A stretch of DNA of 64,000 nucleotides, from NCBI GenBank assembly GCA_016935315.1, contig JAFGRD010000051.1:35941-99940 (forward strand), in the 5' to 3' direction. Source of the DNA: Pirellulales bacterium (GTDB lineage Bacteria; Planctomycetota; Planctomycetia; Pirellulales; Thermoguttaceae). The notes under the pieces are model-generated. The model saw nothing but the letters and a program-made list of their open reading frames with translations. It was not told where the DNA came from and ran no database searches. Below are positions 55,701-62,595 of this stretch, one piece after another. Numbering within the stretch: the stretch's first letter is position 1; each line of letters opens with the position of its first letter. A program made the position numbers and the translations under genes.

Positions 55701-56133
55701 GCCCGGCGAGGTGCGGCTGGGCGGCCCGAAGCTCGCCAAAACGTTCCGCCCAGCGGGCGCTCAAGAAGGGCGCGGCCAGCAGCGTCTGCACGTCGATCGG
55801 ACGCCGTTGGTGGATCGCTTCTTTGAGCACCCTGAGTAGGTAATCCATCCGTGCCAGCCAATCGTCCACGTCCTCCACGATCTGTGGTAAGGCTTGCGGA
55901 AAATGATAGCGCAACTTGGTCAGCGTCATCTCCATGCGGCGCAGCGCACCACCCTCCAGCGAGACGACGCGGCCGGTGCCAGGATGCTCCCACGGCCAGG
56001 CTTGCCAGCGAAGCGGGCCTGAATCGCTCGGCAAGGGAAAGCCCGGTAGCCAACCCGCGTTCTTCTTCAGCAGAATGCGGGCCCGGGACTTCCCGTCCGG
56101 CAGTCTCCTTGGGCGTTTGTCTTCGCCGTGCAT
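52759..56133 (-). CDS. Large protein of unknown function, 1124 residues
   Basis: An uninterrupted 3.4-kb gene that I do not recognise. It has no signal peptide or membrane helix. The N-terminal two thirds (to ~760) are predominantly helical with leucine- and arginine-rich stretches of HEAT/TPR character. Residues ~800-960 form a more conserved-looking block with DVLLMGFHFETCLSPGAANF, DINKQVVYGKTESGRVVGRC and LVAKSWYDDGAM. An FCGDEALKSVLGSLLQLEEF-like helical tail follows. The gene keeps a long frame while its neighbours (56.3-57.1 kb) are decayed, so it is under selection or a recent arrival. A similar C-terminal block seems to me to recur in planctomycete hypotheticals, from memory only. ATG 56133 has no clear ribosome-binding site. 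Confidence 0.7.
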   Translation of the reverse strand: MHGEDKRPRRLPDGKSRARILLKKNAGWLPGFPLPSDSGPLRWQAWPWEHPGTGRVVSLEGGALRRMEMTLTKLRYHFPQALPQIVEDVDDWLARMDYLLRVLKEAIHQRRPIDVQTLLAAPFLSARWAERFGELRAAQPHLAGLLDAVAFLEFTGRSRLDSSVLKWIADHTTPFSRFGGERAAGDELPLTLCTLREDIHADLVPLLLDCVTDASVSSAPTCDAYAYAQRLSDQLNRAANAKRFKIPEETHSSTIGEAWRGFLRRLLTLDPKARRQATALLGLLLPADFAAAARVLAEHVEGEESRLLRRLRQVQYERPKLFRTRAERKQLKRQAEVVVADHANVRLLEHTGFAISHIPAILDESLLLRHWLRLAKSLPMEERLLRVGLFARWGQARLQRHDPRQANRRFQQLAPELCRLFGRRGVHPVVLHRLREFTVSRERYASDPVGGLLETRYGGRETYRRWTRLVEATVYDRDLPLGAELLDSLGEFALATSNTDRAARLVAVLAESEDEYFDESEIRVALALAKDDSEAAAILRRFSSDYEMIEPAGLLGRHVADRQLRRVITQWVLNGQKKSLLRLACCTQMVVALDLSVPKAPEAQSPPVWLARYPSELHGLLKQLHRIAPDARAIADGLLRKEFPDPDDLQRELEALGHQLNSPAVRQDVALRRRLQRRSENLQRRIDRPRTVTPRRLERLVKKIGDRLDYERVERYVRECYAATAEKMKVICGGDRVPEELFAPPKDQLISGILQLAGVMKDLGLQLLLKSQHDPRCDFRSEPPNAMFLQAIREKGIRLEPWLSDSFQRTAKTADGEPYRLFFAREILDVLLMGFHFETCLSPGAANFFSTIANALDINKQVVYGKTESGRVVGRCLFALADNGTILTYHRYAHHEADGFQKEVNQFAEQLAKAMGTALASTGRVATLVAKSWYDDGAMPSESVYDFQNPEGLVRTVLRTEDVSEIPKKLVEFFGCDEALKSVLGSLLQLEEFQQRNEIVGPLLERFGFDVSIPFPVRLRLAVLARLAGSGEVAGQIVRSLRIGSLPRRLKRFACRFCETFHGIGSYREVLDLLIECNPSIALRTLRITRPQDVKSDAEETSPVRRKLLMRCHRLLGRGRPVSG

Positions 56134-56304
56134 GCCGGGCAGTCTTCCGTATTACAGTGCGAGGAGTTGGCAGGCGTCCTCGATTGTACATCCGTGGCTC
56201 TCCCGTAAAAAGGTCCATACAACGGCTGGTTTTCGGCACATTCGGGACTCTGCTGACGAGGCCGGAATACGCCACCGGTTCGCCGACAGCTCAAAAGACT
56301 TCGC

Positions 56305-56586
56305 TCATCGCCACGCGCCGTCCCGCCCGGACTGGCTTCTGTGCTGCCAAACACATGGCGACGGACCACCTGCCGTCTTCACCGGCGCACGGTGAGGATT
56401 GACCGTTTCGTAATCGGCGACCACGTCCACATCGGGATGAGCCATGCGCGATGCAGCGAGCGTCCCTTCACGCGAATCGGCGATTGCCACGACTTGTGCG
56501 CCATGGGTCTTGACGATTGCGGCCGCGTGATGCCGCCCCCATGCGCCGAAGCCGACCAATCCGAAACGGACCGTTGAAGTTGACAT
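56305..56586 (-). pseudogene. Truncated Gfo/Idh/MocA oxidoreductase N-terminus
   Basis: The first ~65 codons are a clear Rossmann start (RFGLVGFGAWGRHHAAAI, VVAIADSREGTLAASR, VDVVADYE). After DYETVN the sequence stops resembling the family and a stop follows, so about 80% of the gene is missing. It probably represents half of an oxidoreductase whose C-terminal tail is found at 56771-56872. Confidence 0.75.
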
Positions 56587-56598
56587 GAATTCTCCCCT

Positions 56599-56751
56599 CT
56601 ACGAGGCAGGAGCATCTGGTGGATGAGAGCCCGAACGGTCGTAGCTGGCGTCTTGAGTTCTCGGAGGTCGGGCGACAGAACTCACGGCGACCATTGCGGC
56701 CGCGAGGGTCGTCGACCTGAATTCCAGCCGTTTCTCTTTGTGGGATCTCAT
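56599..56751 (-). other. Short reading frame between two gene fragments
   Basis: A 50-codon frame beginning MRSHKEKRLEFRSTTLAAAMV lies between the oxidoreductase tail and N-terminal fragments. Its start looks like a short signal helix, but no ribosome-binding site supports it; most likely debris. Confidence 0.3.
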
Positions 56752-56770
56752 CGGTGTCTCCTTGATGGCT

Positions 56771-57144
56771 TCAGACAAACTCCGTCAGACCCGGGATAGC
56801 GATCGGGTAGTCTCCGGACCCATCGGGCAGGATGGGCGGTTTCGCGTCCCAGGCGTATCGCTCCGGTGACAAATCCTCCTGGGAGTCCATGGATGTAGAC
56901 CCGATTGGCGGCAATACACGACTGTCCCGTGTTGCGGAATTTGGCAATCAAGGTCCCTTGGACGGCCTTGTCGAGGTCGGCGTCTTCGAAAATGAGGACC
57001 GGTGCGTGGCCGCCGAGTTCGAGCGATAGCCTCGTGATGCCCTCGGCGGCGCCGCGGATGAGCTGTTTGCCTACCGCCGTCTAACCGGTGAACGTGATCT
57101 TGCGGCAGAGTGGATTCCCGAGCATTTCGGCGCGTCCTTCACGT
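56771..57144 (-). pseudogene. Aldehyde dehydrogenase fragment joined to an oxidoreductase C-terminal tail
   Basis: Read on the minus strand, 57144-56880 encodes an aldehyde dehydrogenase (succinate-semialdehyde type) interior. GNPLCRKITFTG precedes a TAG stop (57081-57083), then TAVGKQLIRGAAEGITRLS, LELGGHAPVLIFEDADLD and the catalytic-cysteine block KFRNTGQSCIAANRVYI. In another frame 56872-56771 encodes LSPERYAWDAKPPILPDGSG...PGLTEFV and a stop, which looks like the tail of a planctomycete Gfo/Idh-type protein. Both the stop and the frame change show this is a deletion-joined relic. Confidence 0.8.
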
Positions 57145-57186
57145 CCGTATTATCGTCTTGCATGGTCGCACTCTTCGGCTCATGAG

Positions 57187-58413
57187 TCATGGAGACGGCT
57201 GCAGTTGATGCTTCCGTTGGCCGACTGACGGTAATTCATCTTCGGGGTACGTTCTGGCAAATCCCAAGTATGCGACCCCTAGAGCGCCGGCGAATTTGCC
57301 GAGCAAACTGTCGTCCAGCCGCGCGATTTCGAGGATCTGGGGCAACGTGAACTTGCGGAATGCTCCCTCCATGGCGGAGCGTACCACGTTGCAGCAACTG
57401 GGAACCTCGCCCGCCAACACGATCATCTCGGGCGAAAACAGGTTTGCCAAATTGGCGGTGAGCATCCCCAGATGGGTCCCCAGCATCTCCAGACGATCGT
57501 GCAACAACTCGTCTCCCGCTTCGGCGGCGGCCACGATATCATTCAACGACAGATCGTTCGCCTTGCCCAAGAGTCTCTCTCGCATTGCCGTGCCTTGCCG
57601 CGAGCGTAGCAACCGCAGCGTCTCTTGGACGAACCCTTTGGCCGAGATCAGATCGGTCATGACTTGGGGCCCGTCACCCGCCGGAAGCACCGTGTAGCCC
57701 ACCTCCCCTGCGAAAGCCCCGGCTCCACCGTAGAGTCTGCCGCCGATGACGATGCCTAAGCCCACACCGGATCGAACCGTCAAGCAGAGAAAATCCTGAT
57801 GGCCGCGGCCAGACCCCCGGAGGAGTTCGCCATAAGCGATCGCACGGATATTGTCCTCGACAAACACGGGAGCTTGGATGGTCTGCTGAAAACACTCCAA
57901 CAACGGAACGTCGTCGAAATCGGGTAGCAGTCCGTAGTGCAAGATGCGCCCCGCGCTACAGTCGACCTGCCCAGGAGCAGCGATGCCTACGGAGAGTAGC
58001 GGCCGATCCGCTCGATCGGCCAGTTGCCCCGCAAGATCGACAATCTTCCGCAGGACTTGCTGCCGAGTGATCCTCGAGCGAAAGGGAATCTCCTCCGTGC
58101 AAAGATCGTTTCCCGCGAAATCGCACAGCACAGCGCGAGCGCGCAGGGCCTCGAAGTCAAGTCCGAGGAAACAGCCGTACTGCGGGTTAAGCCGCAGCGG
58201 TACTGGCGACCGTCCGCGGCCGGTCGGCGACGTCTCTCCCTCTACCAACAGCCCACTTTCGAGGAAATCGGCCACATACGATCCGGCCATCGCCGCGTTG
58301 ATGTTCAACCGTCGGGCCAGGTCGAACCGCGAGCATTCCCCGCTTCGAAACACCTCGTTCAGAATGCGGTTCTTCTTCGCGGCAAGTTTGGTTTTTCGCG
58401 GCTTAGGGTACAT
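57187..58413 (-). CDS. ROK-family transcriptional regulator
   Basis: A 408-residue sugar-responsive repressor. An N-terminal winged helix (KKNRILNEVFRSGECSRFDLARRLNINAAM, about 10-75) is followed by a ROK sugar-kinase-like domain with ATP loop GLDFEALRARAVLCD, SVGIAAPGQVD, VEDNIRAIAYGE and GVGLGIVIGGRLYGGAGAFAGEVGY. The ROK zinc motif (GHxxxxxxGxxCxCGxxGCxE) is missing, as in other XylR-like variants. ATG 58413 is preferred: the promoter at 58455-58482 would begin the message next to the upstream ATG at 58452. The genes it once controlled may be the decayed dehydrogenase fragments just downstream. Confidence 0.87.
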   Translation of the reverse strand: MYPKPRKTKLAAKKNRILNEVFRSGECSRFDLARRLNINAAMAGSYVADFLESGLLVEGETSPTGRGRSPVPLRLNPQYGCFLGLDFEALRARAVLCDFAGNDLCTEEIPFRSRITRQQVLRKIVDLAGQLADRADRPLLSVGIAAPGQVDCSAGRILHYGLLPDFDDVPLLECFQQTIQAPVFVEDNIRAIAYGELLRGSGRGHQDFLCLTVRSGVGLGIVIGGRLYGGAGAFAGEVGYTVLPAGDGPQVMTDLISAKGFVQETLRLLRSRQGTAMRERLLGKANDLSLNDIVAAAEAGDELLHDRLEMLGTHLGMLTANLANLFSPEMIVLAGEVPSCCNVVRSAMEGAFRKFTLPQILEIARLDDSLLGKFAGALGVAYLGFARTYPEDELPSVGQRKHQLQPSP

Positions 58414-58454
58414 CGGTCGGCCTGCAGTGACTTGCACGGGCTGGGCGACCATTA

Positions 58455-58482
58455 ATTATGATAACAAAAATAATCTCGTCAA
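58455..58482 (-). promoter_or_regulatory. Promoter and AT-rich operator of the ROK gene
   Basis: On the minus strand TTGACG (58482-58477) and CATAAT (58460-58455) are 16 bp apart, in a strikingly AT-rich patch of a GC-rich genome. The -10 box overlaps the small palindrome TTATGATAA, a plausible autoregulatory site. Confidence 0.65.
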
Positions 58483-58942
58483 GAGCATCAGGTCCAAAAA
58501 ACTCGTTCGGCGCTGAATGGCAGGCATTTTCGGGTATCACAGCGCAGTGCAGCGGCGGTCGATGCCACCCTCGATCGGGTGGTATAGAGAATGGAGGTGC
58601 CAGCCGTGCGAAAGAGAGCGATTTCTGTTCGTCAACATCTGAAGGGCCCTTCTCCGCCGCCCTGGGCTCGTAGTGCTTGAGCAGCCCACCGAGAAACTCA
58701 TGGCGGACGACGTCTTCCTCTTGCCAGAACAGTTGGCCCGGTCCGCCGGCAGTCGAGGCCATCGGGATCCGAAAGTCGAACCGGCCGGCATAGCCGGACG
58801 TCATCCGGACGCCACCTGCCGCCAAGCCCGGCTTCGCGGAAGGCTCCGCCAACCAGTCACCAATGGCAAGAGCGAGGAAGCATCTTTCATGCCGACGCTT
58901 TGGGAACGACCACCTTTCCGGATCAGGCACTTACGAGTATTC
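58483..58942. other. Intergenic stretch without a supportable gene
   Basis: A minus-strand frame crosses here but lacks a ribosome-binding site and any recognisable domain. It is probably continuing gene debris; the 103-bp repeat copy E follows. Confidence 0.45.
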
Positions 58943-59045
58943 TATTGATGTTTGCATTGTGGATGATCCAGGCCGACCAACGGGAGGCCGGAAAAACCGG
59001 GCTCCCGTTGGTCGCCCTCGCGCACTGACAGTGCAAGCGTCAATA
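58943..59045 (+). repeat. 103-bp dispersed repeat, copy E
   Basis: The cleanest copy: TATTGATGTTTGCATTG at the left, TGCAAGCGTCAATA at the right. The central stem CGACCAACGGGAG pairs perfectly with CTCCCGTTGGTCG across GCCGGAAAAACCGGG. It lies in front of the DUF1295 gene, at the right edge of the decayed region. Confidence 0.92.
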
Positions 59046-59177
59046 GGCGGACGAGCCGGAGTACGCTTAGCGAGCGACTTCAGCCATGTTTGGCCCCCCC
59101 AGAAGGTCCCATAACGGCCGCGGTTCAAATGCCGATTTCGGATAGGCGAGCACGGCGGGAATGACATTCAGAGGGCG

Positions 59178-59984
59178 ATGACCATGGTGTTGGTCCCCGG
59201 GGTGCAAGTCCTTCTCGGGCTGTTGATCGTTTCGGCCCTGATGACCCTCCTCTGGTTTGTCCAGCGCCGGACGGGGAACGCAGGGATTGTGGACGTCGGC
59301 TGGGCTGCCGGCGTCGGCATGCTGGGCGTGCTTTACGCGGCAACGTCCCACGGCTACGGACCTCGCCGGGTGCTGGTTGCCGTGCTTATCGGGTTTTGGT
59401 CGGTGCGGTTGGCAATCTACTTGCTGTTCGACCGGGTTCTCGGTCGCCCGGAAGAGGGCCGCTATCGCGCCCTGCGTGCCGGATGGGGGCCGGCGGCCGG
59501 CAGGCGACTTTTCTTCTTCTTCCAGACCCAAGCTCTTGCCGCCCTGTTTTTCGCCCTGCCGGTGCTCATCGTCGCTCATCATCCCGTGGACTGCTGGACG
59601 GCTTGGGATCTGGCGGGTGCGCTGATCTGGTGCATCAGCGTCGGCAATACCGTGCTTGCCGACCGGCAGCTTGCTCAGTTCAAGCGGCGGCCGGAAAGCC
59701 GCGGCAAAACCTGCCGCGAAGGGTGGTGGCGCTACTCGCGACACCCGAACTACTTTTTCGAATGGCTGCACTGGTGGTCCTATTCGGCATTAGCGGTCGG
59801 ATCACCCTATGGGTGGGCCGCCCTCCTGGCCCCGGCGGCAATGCTGTATTTTCTGCTCAAGGTGACCGGCATCCCGCCGACCGAGGCCCAGGCCCTCGCG
59901 AGCCGCGGCGACGACTACCGCCAGTATCAGCGCACCACCAGCGCTTTCATCCCGTGGTATCCCAAGAAGGAAGGCAAGCCCTGA
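59178..59984 (+). CDS. DUF1295 (steroid-5-alpha-reductase-like) membrane protein
   Basis: A 268-residue integral membrane protein with about six hydrophobic helices. The C-terminal signature GWWRYSRHPNYFFEWLHWWSYS is that of the isoprenylcysteine methyltransferase/steroid-5-alpha-reductase superfamily (DUF1295). In many bacteria it is clustered with cyclopropane-synthase-like enzymes and DUF2177 proteins, as here, and is thought to reduce or modify lipids. Its stop overlaps the next ATG (TGATG). ATG 59178 and 59184 are both possible. Confidence 0.85.
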   Translation: MTMVLVPGVQVLLGLLIVSALMTLLWFVQRRTGNAGIVDVGWAAGVGMLGVLYAATSHGYGPRRVLVAVLIGFWSVRLAIYLLFDRVLGRPEEGRYRALRAGWGPAAGRRLFFFFQTQALAALFFALPVLIVAHHPVDCWTAWDLAGALIWCISVGNTVLADRQLAQFKRRPESRGKTCREGWWRYSRHPNYFFEWLHWWSYSALAVGSPYGWAALLAPAAMLYFLLKVTGIPPTEAQALASRGDDYRQYQRTTSAFIPWYPKKEGKP

Positions 59985-60121
59985 TGGACCTGCTTGATCT
60001 GGCCGCACGGGCGATCTTGCCCGACTGGTTGATCCGCATGCCTATCGGGGCGGAGGCGAAAGGTACGTCTCCCACTACCTCTTCTCCAATCGTCGGGGGA
60101 ACGAACACAGCGGGAGAATGA
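59984..60121 (+). pseudogene. N-terminal remnant of a cyclopropane-fatty-acid-synthase-like methyltransferase
   Basis: The first codons (MDLLDLAARAILPDWLIR) look like the start of the CFA-type methyltransferase that normally follows DUF1295. The next ~25 codons are unrelated and a stop ends it at 45 residues. The start is coupled to DUF1295 by TGATG. I infer an internal deletion; a functional short peptide cannot be excluded. Confidence 0.55.
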
Positions 60122-60151
60122 GACCCGCCGTGTCGAGAAAGGAGAAAACAG

Positions 60152-60556
60152 ATGATGATGTACTACGTCAAGCTTTACGCGTCTACTTTTGTCGGCTTTC
60201 TGGCGATCGACCTCGTCTGGCTGGCCTTCGTTGCGCGAGGATTCTACCGCAGCCAATTGGGCTTCCTGCTCAGTGACCAGCCCAACTGGTGGGCAGCGAT
60301 TGTCTTCTACTTGCTCTTTGTGGCGGGGCTGCTCGTCTTCGCCGTCGTCCCCGGACTCCAGACCGGCTCGCTGCGCACGGCATTGCTGCTGGGGGCCTTC
60401 TTCGGCCTGGTCACCTACGCGACCTACGATCTGACCAACCATGCAACGGTCAAGAACTGGCCGTGGATCGTGACGGTTGTGGACATGGCTTGGGGCTCGA
60501 TTCTCGCTGCGTCCGTCAGTTGCGTCGGGTTTTTGGTCGGACGTTGGCTACGGTGA
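60152..60556 (+). CDS. DUF2177 membrane protein
   Basis: A 134-residue protein with four membrane helices and the DUF2177 signatures FLAIDLVWLAFVARGFYR, GLVTYATYDLTNHATVKNWP and VVDMAWGSILAA. The family is regularly encoded with DUF1295 and CFA-like enzymes in lipid-modifying or photo-oxidative-stress cassettes; its biochemical role is unknown. GGAG at 60141-60144 supports ATG 60152 or 60155. It converges on the CFA-like gene, only 24 bp away. Confidence 0.88.
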   Translation: MMMYYVKLYASTFVGFLAIDLVWLAFVARGFYRSQLGFLLSDQPNWWAAIVFYLLFVAGLLVFAVVPGLQTGSLRTALLLGAFFGLVTYATYDLTNHATVKNWPWIVTVVDMAWGSILAASVSCVGFLVGRWLR

Positions 60557-60580
60557 CAACGGCGGGAAGATCTTCGACCG

Positions 60581-61822
60581 TCAGCACGCCGGTTTCGTCA
60601 GCAGCATCTGCATGTCGCCGATCGCCCGCTCGCGGAAGCCGCCCTCGCAGTAGCAGAAGTAGAATTCCCATGTGCGGACGAATTCCTCCGAGAACCCCAA
60701 ACCTCGCACCTGATCCAGGTTCGAACGAAATCGCTGCCGCCAGAGCGCCAGGGTCTCGGCGTAATGGGGCGTGATGTCTTCCAGGTGGAGCAGACGCATG
60801 TCGGTCGTTCGGCCGACCGAGTGGCAGATGGCCCCAATCGACGGCAGGCACCCGCCGGGGAAGATATAGCGCTGAATGAAGTCGACCGACCGCCGGTAGC
60901 TATCGTACCGCTGGTCGGGGATGACAATCGCCTGGAGAAGCATCATCCCACGGGGCTTCAGGCACTGTGAGCAGACGCGGAAAAAAGTGTCAAAGTACCG
61001 ATATCCCACGGCCTCGATCATCTCGATCGAAACCACCTTGTCGAAGGATCCTTGTAGAGAACGATAATCCTCGCAGAACACTCCAACGCGGTTCGCCAGG
61101 CCGGCAGCCTCCACCAGCCGACGAGCGTATGCATATTGTTTCCGGGAAATGGTCGTCGTGGTGACCCGGCAGCCGTAGTTCTCGGCGGCGTGAAGTGCAA
61201 AGCCGCCCCAACCCGAGCCAATCTCCAGTACGTGGTCGTCCGCCGTCAGGGCCAGCTTACGGCAAATGCGATCGAACTTGGCTACCGACGCCTCGTAAAG
61301 CGTGGTCTCGGACCGCGGAAAAATCGCACAGGAATAGGCCATGGTTTCGTCGAGGAAGAGCGAAAAGAAATCATTGCCCAAGTCGTAATGGGCAGCAATG
61401 TTGCGGCGGCTTCCCGACGGCGTGTTCTGCCTGAGCCGGTGGCCAATCCTCGCCAGGGGGCCAAACATCCGTGCCGCGCCGGCTTCCAAACCGCTCGACA
61501 CGGCGACATTCCGGCAAAAGATCCGCACCAGGTCGACCAGGTTCTCGCAGGCCCAGTACCCGCGGATGTACGCCTCTGCCGCGCCGAGACTTCCCCCGAA
61601 GACCAGGTGCCGGTAGAAGCGAGGATCGCGGACCTCGATCGCGGCCGCCAGCGAGTCCTCTCCCGATCCTCCGAATTCTCGGCGCTCGCCGCCGTCGTCC
61701 ATCAACAGCCGGCCTTCGTCGAGCGCCTCGAAGCGACGCCACACAAGCCGGCGCAACACGCGGTCGAGAAAACGTGCGTTCCGCCTGGATCGTTCGGGAG
61801 CACGGAGAGAACCGTCTGTCAT
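60581..61822 (-). CDS. Cyclopropane-fatty-acyl-phospholipid-synthase-like SAM methyltransferase
   Basis: A 413-residue soluble SAM-dependent methyltransferase of the CFA/mycolic-acid type. The N-terminal lipid-binding domain (RRFEALDEGRLLMDDGG, LGAAEAYIRGYW) is followed by HYDLGNDFFSLFLDETMAYSC (from 145) and SAM motif VLEIGSGWGGFAL (198-210). Bicarbonate-site-like residues sit in EMIEAVGYRYFDTFF. It would methylate or cyclopropanate unsaturated phospholipid acyl chains. ATG 61822 overlaps the DUF1365 stop (ATGA), giving the operon order flavoprotein, DUF1365, CFA-like. Confidence 0.88.
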   Translation of the reverse strand: MTDGSLRAPERSRRNARFLDRVLRRLVWRRFEALDEGRLLMDDGGERREFGGSGEDSLAAAIEVRDPRFYRHLVFGGSLGAAEAYIRGYWACENLVDLVRIFCRNVAVSSGLEAGAARMFGPLARIGHRLRQNTPSGSRRNIAAHYDLGNDFFSLFLDETMAYSCAIFPRSETTLYEASVAKFDRICRKLALTADDHVLEIGSGWGGFALHAAENYGCRVTTTTISRKQYAYARRLVEAAGLANRVGVFCEDYRSLQGSFDKVVSIEMIEAVGYRYFDTFFRVCSQCLKPRGMMLLQAIVIPDQRYDSYRRSVDFIQRYIFPGGCLPSIGAICHSVGRTTDMRLLHLEDITPHYAETLALWRQRFRSNLDQVRGLGFSEEFVRTWEFYFCYCEGGFRERAIGDMQMLLTKPAC

Positions 61823-62595
61823 GGCTGCCGCGCCTCCGATCCCTGAACATGCACCGGATGGGGATAGAACGGGCATCCCTTCCACCACAGTTGAAGCGCC
61901 TGCCAGTAAATGGCCTGGACCACCCGTCCGGTCATCCAAGGATGGCGGGCCAACGTGCGAAGCATAGACCAGCGACTCAAGTCGTGACGCGTCAACGCGA
62001 GGCCGACGTCGAACAGACGCTCTTCATCCCGGGAATTGACAATCGCCACGTTCAGTTTCAGCCCCGGTGTGGACAGATGCCAGTCGTACCGCATCTCCAT
62101 GTCCATGAACGGCGATACGTGAAAGCCTTTGGGGTGACGGAACTGCAGTTGCGGTGGCTCACCGCGACCGTTGCCGTTGCGAAGCACGTACCAATGCCGC
62201 TCGTGCCAAGGGGTGTTGGTTACTTCAGCCACGACGGCGTCCACCTTCTGGCCGCGGCATTCAAAGCAGTAATACAGACTCAATGGGCTGAAGTAATACC
62301 CCCAAGTGCGCAAGGGCGTGAGCAAACGGATCGGCCCAGCCGGACGCCCACCCGTCCGCTCCTCGACCAGGTTTCGGACGGCGTCGGCCAAGGGCACCTG
62401 CGAATCGCCCAGGTGGTCGCTGCGGCGGAACGAAGCGGGCGAGAACCGGGCCCGATACAGGCCGTATCCGCCCTTCAAGAGCGCCGGCAGTTCCGCGAGG
62501 TCCAAGTACACCAGGTACAGCCCATAGCGGAAAACATGTTCCACGGGGCTCAGCCGCCGGTGCTGGACGTATCCTCGGTACAGGCAACTATGCAC
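61819..62595 (-). CDS. DUF1365 family protein
   Basis: A 258-residue protein of the DUF1365 family. It has the typical start HSCLYRGYVQHRRLSPVEHVFRYGLYLVYLDL, then LLTPLRTWGYYFSPLSLYYCF, and EVTNTPWHERHWYVL with FMDMEMRYDWHLSTPG. It is always found between a flavin amine-oxidase-like gene and a CFA-like gene in such clusters, with no known reaction. GTG 62595 starts exactly where homology starts, 46 bp inside the upstream flavoprotein gene; the frame open to 62673 has no support. Confidence 0.85.
   Translation of the reverse strand: MHSCLYRGYVQHRRLSPVEHVFRYGLYLVYLDLAELPALLKGGYGLYRARFSPASFRRSDHLGDSQVPLADAVRNLVEERTGGRPAGPIRLLTPLRTWGYYFSPLSLYYCFECRGQKVDAVVAEVTNTPWHERHWYVLRNGNGRGEPPQLQFRHPKGFHVSPFMDMEMRYDWHLSTPGLKLNVAIVNSRDEERLFDVGLALTRHDLSRWSMLRTLARHPWMTGRVVQAIYWQALQLWWKGCPFYPHPVHVQGSEARQP

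Noticed and set aside
58403..58930. A 175-codon minus-strand frame upstream of the ROK gene
   Set aside because: No ribosome-binding site or domain. It overlaps the ROK promoter and reads as non-coding debris.
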